A stretch of 19,629 nt of DNA from JACQXM01 sp964569425 (GTDB lineage: Bacteria; Planctomycetota; Phycisphaerae; UBA1845). The position numbers were made by a program, and so were the translations under genes. Where the stretch lies: assembly GCA_964569425.1 (NCBI GenBank), contig CAZMVD010000074.1, positions 1 to 19,629 of the forward strand, given 5' to 3'. Under the pieces are notes generated by a model. That model was given only the letters and a program-made list of their open reading frames with translations. It was not told the DNA's origin and did no database searches. This document shows, in pieces, positions 15,186 through 19,629 of this stretch; the first letter of the stretch is position 1, and each line of letters opens with the position of its first letter.

Positions 15186-16160
15186 ATGACGCCGGACGGG
15201 TTCCGTTGGCGCGCCGCGATGAATCGAACGCGTCGTACCTTTGTTCTGGTGGTCTTGGGTGGGCTGACAGGGGTGCCCCAGTTTGCGGGCTGCCGCGTCG
15301 CACCCGCTGGGATTGCGCCATCCGCAACTCGGGCCGAAAGGGTCGGCGCCCACACTGCCTGGCGCCGCCTCGCCTTCACTGAGTTTGACCAGGCGTTCTA
15401 TTTCAAGCCGGATGAATCCCCCTCGGCCGAAGATGCCCTGACGTTGGCTCCCCTCGTAGTTCAACAAGTTGAAGACGGAGCGGCTGCGTATGCCCCCCGC
15501 TTCGGAAGGGTCGCTTACGATTCCGCTTCGTCTGAGGTCATCGTCGATACCATGGACCCCATCGTTTATGTTGAAGGCGGGGCGATCAACATGCGCGGGA
15601 TCGAATATACCCAGTCGACTTACATCTGGTGTTATGGAGCGACGCCGGCAGGTGCGAAGGATCCTCTACAACCCGATGCGGACGGAGAGAAGCGCGCCCG
15701 GCCAAGTCTGAAAAAGGTTGACCATTGTGTCAGCGTGCGCATGACCCGCGGGCGCGACGGGTTTCCTGTGGTATGGGAGGTGTTCGACTCAAACGCGGAC
15801 GTGCGAAGGCTGTTCGTGGCCCGTGCCCTGGAAGAGGCGGCACAAGCCAGCTTCGGCGCCCCGCTGCCCGGCAGGATGCACGCGGTGGAGCGCGACTTGA
15901 GGGAGTCGCCGCGCGTGGTGGTGGTGGTGCGCATACTCGATGACGGTCCGATGCCCATGGGGCCCTACGTGTACCTTGACGCGACCGCACGCACGATCAC
16001 CACGGTGCTTTGCCGGTGCAGTCCCTCGCAGTGCGCTCATTTCGTGGATGAGCATCGTTATCAACTGGAACCGTGGGAGTCCCTTGACGAACGATTGCGC
16101 CGGACAGGGCCGGAATCGGTTGACCTGACCACGGTGCTGCGCTGGCCGACCGGGTGGTAG
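15186..16160 (+). CDS. Putative Tat-exported lipoprotein, function unknown
   Basis: 324 residues from the ATG at 15186; the ATG at 15219 (residue 12) is a likely true start because the signal peptide begins there. That signal carries TRRTFVL, which fits the twin-arginine consensus, a hydrophobic core VLVVLGGLTGV, and FAGC as a lipobox-like site. The predicted mature protein begins at Cys36 and would be anchored in the membrane. The body of about 290 residues is soluble, with beta-type stretches (VIVDTMDPIVYVEGGAINM, VVVVVRILDD) and a late cysteine cluster LCRCSPSQC, which could bind metal or form disulphides. I recognise no family. Neither ATG has a clear Shine-Dalgarno, consistent with translation coupled to the DUF2617-like gene just upstream. 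Confidence 0.8.
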   Translation: MTPDGFRWRAAMNRTRRTFVLVVLGGLTGVPQFAGCRVAPAGIAPSATRAERVGAHTAWRRLAFTEFDQAFYFKPDESPSAEDALTLAPLVVQQVEDGAAAYAPRFGRVAYDSASSEVIVDTMDPIVYVEGGAINMRGIEYTQSTYIWCYGATPAGAKDPLQPDADGEKRARPSLKKVDHCVSVRMTRGRDGFPVVWEVFDSNADVRRLFVARALEEAAQASFGAPLPGRMHAVERDLRESPRVVVVVRILDDGPMPMGPYVYLDATARTITTVLCRCSPSQCAHFVDEHRYQLEPWESLDERLRRTGPESVDLTTVLRWPTGW

Positions 16161-16168
16161 GGGGGGAG

Positions 16169-16185
16169 ACGGCCGCTCGGGCCGT
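16169..16185 (+). terminator. Hairpin after the lipoprotein gene
   Basis: ACGGCC, loop GCTCG, GGCCGT: a perfect six-pair stem nine bases after the stop. No T tract follows, so termination is uncertain. A second hairpin, CCGCCGG at 16209-16215 with CCGGCGG at 16225-16231, lies between this gene and the converging tRNA and may serve either strand. Confidence 0.35.
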
Positions 16186-16266
16186 AGAGCCCGTATAGTC
16201 TAAGTTCTCCGCCGGTCGCCGATGCCGGCGGCTTTGCGGGCACAGCCGGCCTTTCTCCTGCGAAAA

Positions 16267-16353
16267 CGGAGCGGGAGGGATTCGAACCCTCGGTACAGTT
16301 TCCCGTACACCGCATTTCCAGTGCGGTCCCTTCAGCCACTCGGACACCGCTCC
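16267..16353 (-). tRNA. tRNA-Ser (anticodon GGA)
   Basis: An 87-base class II tRNA. The acceptor stem GGAGCGG/CCGCTCC is perfect, with discriminator G. The anticodon stem CCGCA/TGCGG encloses loop CTGGAAA, anticodon GGA (complement of 16317-16319), reading UCC and UCU. A long variable arm with GTAC/GTAC pairing is typical of serine tRNA. The T arm is GAGGG-TTCGAAT-CCCTC. CCA is not encoded; the base after the discriminator begins TTTT. It lies 129 bases downstream of the S1 gene on the same strand. Confidence 0.98.
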
Positions 16354-16409
16354 GACGGGGACGCTGCGGATCGGAAGAGTTCCCCGATGGCCCCGGCGTC
16401 GCGCGGGAT

Positions 16410-16438
16410 ACGTTACCGTCGGACTACCGTTCTGTCAC
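16410..16438 (-). promoter_or_regulatory. Promoter candidate for tRNA-Ser
   Basis: GTGACA (complement of 16433-16438), a 17-base spacer, and TAACGT (complement of 16410-16415). The predicted start near 16403 is 50 bases before the tRNA. The -10 matches only 3 of 6, but the same hexamer with the same spacing occurs ahead of uvrA. Confidence 0.3.
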
Positions 16439-16482
16439 GATGGCGCAAGGAGAGACCTGGTTCAAGCCGGCGCAGCGGCGGC

Positions 16483-18018
16483 CTACCACTCGAAGTGACT
16501 GGCCAACCCGCCACGAAGTGGTTTCTTGCGTTTCTTCTGCACCCGCGCGGGGGCACTCTCGGCGGCGGCGACGGTGGCGGCATCCGCCGTGGGGGCGTGA
16601 ACGGCTTTGATCGACAACGATATGCGGCGTTGCTCCTTGTCCACGCCCAGCACTCGGGTCTCCACCTTCTGGCCGACTTTCACCACCTCGCCGCAGCTCT
16701 TGACGCGTTTGTCGGACAGTTCGGAAATGTGGATCATCCCCTCGACGCCGGGCGCGATTTCCACGAAGGCACCAAAGTCGGCCAGCCGGGTGACGGTTCC
16801 TTCGATGAGCGATTGGGGAGCAAACGACTCGAGCACGCCCTGCCACGGATCGGCCTGAGCCTGTTTCATGCTGAGCGCGATGCGGCGCTTGGCGAGTTCC
16901 ACGCGGAGAACCACCGCATCCACCATGTCCCCCACGTGGACGGCATCCGCCGCGCGGTTCACCCGCGACCAGCCCATCTCGCTCAACGGAATTAACGCCT
17001 CCACACCCGGTTCAAGTTCGGCAAAAGCGCCAAAGTCGGCCAGCCGCGTGATCCGCGCCTTGAGCGCCGTACCCGCGGGGAAGCGTTCCTGTACATTCTC
17101 CCAGGGGTCGGGCTGGGTGGCCTTGTAGCTGAGCGATATCCGATCGCGCTCGCGATCGACTTTGAGCACTTTGACTTCGATTTCCTGCCCGACCGAGAGC
17201 ACGTCGGCGACCTTCCCCACATTCGTCCAACTCAGGTCGCTAATATGCACCAGCCCGTCCACGCCGCCCAGATCCACGAACGCGCCGAAGTCGGTGATGC
17301 TGCCGACCACGCCGCGGCGCATCTGCCCCGGGGCCAGCTCGGCGAGCAGTTTCTCGCGCTCTGCCGCGCGCTCGCGCTCGATGACCTTCCGCCGGCTCAC
17401 CAGCACGTTCTTGTGCCGCCGGTCCACCTCGAGCACTTCGCATGGAATGATCTGATTGAGAAGGACCGAGATATCTTTCAACGGCGCAGGATCCACCTGC
17501 GAACCGGGCATGAACGCGCGAATGCCCTTCAGGTCGATTTCCAGGCCGCCTTTGATCACGCCGGTTACCCGACCCTGCGCCACCATGCCGACTGAAATAT
17601 TGGTCCACGTCGCACGCTGCATGGCCCCCTTGCGACTGACCACCAGCAACCCCGAATCGGAGTCGAAGCGTTCAAAGGTCACGTCGACGCGGCGACCATG
17701 GTCCAGAACTTCCTTCTTGCCGAACTGGTTGCGCGGAAGCACGCCTTGAGTCTTGGCGTCAAATTGCAGGAACACGTCGTCCCCCGAAACGCCGACCACC
17801 GTTCCGACCAGTTCCGCGCCGGGTTCCAGATGCGCCGGCACCGGAACCACGTTCACGGCGCCGCTCAGTTCGGCAGCGTCGTGTGCGTCCATGGCGGCCA
17901 TGGCCTCGGCGACTTCGCGGTCGATGTCCGCCATGGTGGGCGCCGCCTCCCGCGGAGCATAAGCCTCGCTGATGCGATCGGGCGCCGAATCGGATCCGGG
18001 TACGACATTGTCTGTCAT
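16483..18018 (-). CDS. S1-domain RNA-binding protein, ribosomal protein S1-like
   Basis: 511 residues with five S1 (OB-fold) repeats at about 67-131, 143-202, 231-300, 315-386 and 403-473. The last three show the classic ITDFGAFVDL / LADFGAFVEI core and end in ISLS. Proteins of this design act as ribosomal protein S1, binding mRNA to the 30S subunit; E. coli S1 has six repeats and about 557 residues. Repeats 1 and 2 are more diverged, as expected for the ribosome-binding end of S1. An acidic N-terminal extension of about 60 residues and a basic C-terminal tail (KKRKKPLRGG) flank the repeats. The ATG at 18018 has AGGA eight bases upstream. It may be the organism's S1 or a paralogue; the five-repeat form does not settle this. 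Confidence 0.95.
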   Translation of the reverse strand: MTDNVVPGSDSAPDRISEAYAPREAAPTMADIDREVAEAMAAMDAHDAAELSGAVNVVPVPAHLEPGAELVGTVVGVSGDDVFLQFDAKTQGVLPRNQFGKKEVLDHGRRVDVTFERFDSDSGLLVVSRKGAMQRATWTNISVGMVAQGRVTGVIKGGLEIDLKGIRAFMPGSQVDPAPLKDISVLLNQIIPCEVLEVDRRHKNVLVSRRKVIERERAAEREKLLAELAPGQMRRGVVGSITDFGAFVDLGGVDGLVHISDLSWTNVGKVADVLSVGQEIEVKVLKVDRERDRISLSYKATQPDPWENVQERFPAGTALKARITRLADFGAFAELEPGVEALIPLSEMGWSRVNRAADAVHVGDMVDAVVLRVELAKRRIALSMKQAQADPWQGVLESFAPQSLIEGTVTRLADFGAFVEIAPGVEGMIHISELSDKRVKSCGEVVKVGQKVETRVLGVDKEQRRISLSIKAVHAPTADAATVAAAESAPARVQKKRKKPLRGGLASHFEW

Positions 18019-18061
18019 GGACGAAGTCCTGCGTTTCGAATTTGATTCTCTGTGGCCATGA

Positions 18062-18091
18062 ATCCTAAACCAGACCCGGCCGCGGGGGCAA
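18062..18091 (-). promoter_or_regulatory. Promoter candidate for the S1 gene
   Basis: TTGCCC (complement of 18086-18091), an 18-base spacer, and TAGGAT (complement of 18062-18067; 4 of 6 matches). The predicted start near 18055 gives a leader of about 37 bases. Confidence 0.3.
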
Positions 18092-18393
18092 CGTGCGCCG
18101 ATAGATTGGACGTGGAGTGGTCACGATGCGAAAAGAGTCGTTCGTTCCTGTCCGTTCGTTCGCGGCGTCCCCCTTAACCCCGTTGGGCGCGCCCGCGAAA
18201 GAACCCGCTGCCTGTCTGATCCTTGTATCGATGGATTCACGCCAAGTCAAGCAAGAGCGAACGGCCCGACCAGTGCCTGCACGTCTCGTCGCCCTATTAC
18301 CGGTCGCTTCCGAGACAGGCGCCCTTTCCGGCTTGCGGCAAATCAACCGCGACCGGCAGCAAACTCATCGAGCCGACTTCTGCCGGCCACAGA

Positions 18394-18431
18394 CTGGCGT
18401 CCGGGGGCCGAAACAGCCGTCCCCACGCCAG
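18394..18431 (-). terminator. Inverted repeat after the Clp-N gene (possible terminator)
   Basis: On the minus strand CTGGCGT and ACGCCAG are perfect seven-base arms, with an inner GGGG/CCCC pairing. It starts 13 bases after the Clp-N stop. There is no T tract, so the terminator role is tentative. Confidence 0.35.
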
Positions 18432-18444
18432 GAGGTGCCAACCC

Positions 18445-19155
18445 CTAAAGACTGCCCGCCACGCGCTCCCTTACCCAGTCCACGGTGACACCCTTTTCCG
18501 CCAGCAGAGCGGCCACGCCGTTCTCGCTGTCACGCAACAGCGCGAGCAACAGGTGCGTCGGTTCGATGGATCCGGCGCCCAGTCGATTGGCCGAATCCAC
18601 CGCAAGGATCAAGGTGTGCCAGAACTTGGGCGAACGAAAGGCCTTGGCCAGTTCCTGTTGATGGATCCACTCGAAGTCGCCATGACGCGAGTGGGTCAGA
18701 TCGTGCGAAGGATCCACACTTGACCGAAGTATGGCAAGGACTTTTTCGCGCAGCGCGTTGAGCTCCAACCCCTGTGCCCGGAGCACGCGCGACGGAAGAC
18801 TGTCCTCGTGCTCCAGCAGCCCGAGGATGAGATGTTCCGTGCCCACGTAGCGGTGCCCGAACTTGCGCGCTTCCGTAATCGCCAGCGCAATGACCTCTTT
18901 CAGTTCCGCGGATTGCGCGCGGCGCCCCACGACGCTGGTGCTGTCGCCTTTTTCCATCTGGCTGCGCACCGCGTCGCGCACCCGGTCAAGATCCACGTCG
19001 AGCACGCGAAGCGTCTCGGTGGCCACGCAGTTGCCTTCGGATATCAGGCCGAGCATCAAGTGCCCCGGCGCCAGGTTCTCATGGTTCAACTTGCCCGCTT
19101 CCAGGTTGGCGAGCGCCATCGCGTGCCGCGCTCGATCGGAGAATCGTTCCTGCAT
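18445..19155 (-). CDS. Stand-alone Clp N-terminal repeat protein (no AAA+ domain)
   Basis: 236 residues from the ATG at 19155; an in-frame ATG at 19191 would add 12. The later ATG is chosen because ERFSDRARHAMALAN is where ClpC and ClpA N-domains begin and because GGGAGAGG precedes it. A Clp N-domain is built of two similar repeats; here three are visible, at about 2-66, 80-143 and 170-233, each with the core GHLMLGLI, EHLILGLL or THLLLALL. No Walker motifs or AAA+ region are present; the stop follows the third repeat at once. In ClpA/ClpC this domain binds substrates and adaptors, so this protein may act as an adaptor, decoy or regulator of a ClpCP-type machine. That role is inferred. Stand-alone Clp-N proteins are known in several phyla. 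Confidence 0.92.
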   Translation of the reverse strand: MQERFSDRARHAMALANLEAGKLNHENLAPGHLMLGLISEGNCVATETLRVLDVDLDRVRDAVRSQMEKGDSTSVVGRRAQSAELKEVIALAITEARKFGHRYVGTEHLILGLLEHEDSLPSRVLRAQGLELNALREKVLAILRSSVDPSHDLTHSRHGDFEWIHQQELAKAFRSPKFWHTLILAVDSANRLGAGSIEPTHLLLALLRDSENGVAALLAEKGVTVDWVRERVAGSL

Positions 19156-19248
19156 GTGGCTGTGCCTCTCCCAGGGGTTCGTGGTGCTCATCCGATGCGC
19201 CGGCCGTGAACGCCTCTACATCCGGCCGCGGCGCCGATGATGCCCCGC

Positions 19249-19277
19249 AGTCTATCCGTATTGGCCGGACCAAACAA
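19249..19277 (-). promoter_or_regulatory. Promoter candidate for the Clp-N gene
   Basis: TTGTTT (complement of 19272-19277), a 17-base spacer, and TAGACT (complement of 19249-19254; 4 of 6 matches). The predicted start near 19242 gives a leader of about 87 bases to the ATG at 19155. Confidence 0.35.
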
Positions 19278-19386
19278 CGAGCGCTGTGTGCGAACGATCG
19301 GGGTCTGGCGATCGGCCTTTGACCCGTTGGCGGCAACAGGGGCCGCGCCCGCCGCGTGGCGGCTGCCGCTGGTGACGGTCGCTTGG

Positions 19387-19448
19387 GGATTTCGGATTTC
19401 GGAATGTGGATTGCGGATTGTGGATTGCCAAATGCCGATTGCCGATTT
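19387..19448 (+). repeat. GGATTGC-type degenerate tandem repeat, direct orientation
   Basis: Successive units of 7-10 bases: ggatttc, ggatttc, ggaatgt, ggattgc, ggattgt, ggattgcc, aaatgcc, gattgcc, gattt. It is followed at once by a GAAACGTC-type repeat read on the other strand. Confidence 0.75.
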
Positions 19449-19470
19449 CGACGTTTCGACGTTTCAGCGT
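19443..19470 (-). repeat. GAAACGTC-type repeat
   Basis: On the minus strand gaacgct, gaaacgtc, gaaacgtc, gaaatcg. It is the same unit as the degenerate repeat at 5939-5983. Confidence 0.65.
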
Positions 19471-19585
19471 TCACTCGCCTCTCGCCCCACGCCTCTCGCC
19501 TTCCGCAAACTCATTCGCTAATCGCTAATCTGCATTCTGAATTCGCTGCCGTAGCGCGAGAATGCCGGCGAGGGCGATCACGCCC

Positions 19586-19619
19586 CATTCCGCATTCCGC
19601 ATTCACCATTCCGCATTCG
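19586..19619 (-). repeat. GGAATGC-type tandem repeat, inverted copy
   Basis: On the minus strand the units are gaatgc, ggaatggt, gaatgc, ggaatgc, ggaatg. It is the inverted counterpart of the array at 19387-19448, about 140 bases away. The sequence between contains a CGCCTCTCGCC direct repeat (19477-19500) and ATTCGCTAATCGCTAAT. Confidence 0.7.
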
Positions 19620-19629
19620 TCGGCGAATG

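Larger units (their letters stand above)
18019..18444. other. Intergenic region between the Clp-N and S1 genes
   Basis: 426 bases; frames on both strands look non-coding (no ribosome sites, biased composition). It holds an inverted repeat after the Clp-N gene (18394-18431) and a promoter candidate for the S1 gene (18062-18091). Confidence 0.55.
19156..19629. other. Repeat-rich end of window upstream of the Clp-N gene
   Basis: 474 bases with no convincing gene. The left part holds the Clp-N promoter candidate and the right 250 bases hold low-complexity repeats listed separately. The window ends inside this region. Confidence 0.6.

Noticed and set aside
18117..18488. 123-codon plus-strand frame between the S1 and Clp-N genes
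   Set aside because: It runs into the end of the Clp-N gene, lacks a ribosome site, and has a Pro/Arg/Ala-rich product with no known pattern.
19079..19474. 131-codon minus-strand frame at the right end
   Set aside because: Its start is the translated GGATTGC repeat (NPQSAI-type peptide), and its end overlaps the start of the Clp-N gene in another frame.
1..19629. CRISPR array, transposase, phage or toxin-antitoxin genes, defence island
   Set aside because: No regular spaced repeats, no recombinase or transposase motifs and no defence-type domains were seen on either strand.

Overview
The window is a high-GC bacterial chromosome segment made almost entirely of housekeeping genes. It fits a planctomycete (or another PVC-group bacterium) best. 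The reasons are a very long SecD-SecF fusion with outsized periplasmic domains, a DUF2617-like protein, a stand-alone Clp N-domain protein, a five-repeat S1 protein, and intergenic low-complexity repeats of the 'GGATTGCGGATTG / GAAACGTCGAAAC' type. This assignment is inference; there is no rRNA or other taxonomic marker here.

Layout, left to right. (1) uvrA on the minus strand, the damage-recognition ATPase of nucleotide excision repair. (2) A 571-base divergent gap with a good plus-strand promoter candidate. (3) A secreted S41 C-terminal processing protease with a PDZ domain, plus strand. (4) A 698-base convergent gap without a convincing gene, carrying a short degenerate repeat and several inverted repeats. 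(5) purA, minus strand. (6) A divergent control region between purA and glnA, with a strong glnA promoter, an intrinsic terminator pointing towards purA that has no gene in front of it, and an inverted repeat ahead of purA. (7) glnA, plus strand, a type I-like glutamine synthetase without the adenylylation loop, followed by a clear terminator. (8) secDF, minus strand, preceded by a small secreted hypothetical protein instead of yajC. (9) A plus-strand pair: a DUF2617-like protein and a probable Tat-exported lipoprotein. (10) A minus-strand run in transcription order Clp-N protein, S1 protein, tRNA-Ser(GGA), each separated by gaps and probably with its own promoter. (11) A repeat-rich end of the window.

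Functionally, purA and glnA share a control region and both concern nitrogen and nucleotide metabolism (AMP synthesis and ammonium assimilation). secDF, the CTP protease and the lipoprotein belong to the envelope and export machinery. uvrA, S1, the tRNA and the Clp-N protein serve repair, translation and proteostasis.

I looked for defence, mobile, CRISPR or biosynthetic systems and see none. The observations most worth following are the orphan terminator and possible small RNA between purA and glnA, the enlarged SecF periplasmic domain with extra C-terminal helices, the three-repeat Clp-N protein without an ATPase, the DUF2617/lipoprotein pair, and the inverted pair of GGATTGC-type repeat arrays at the right end.
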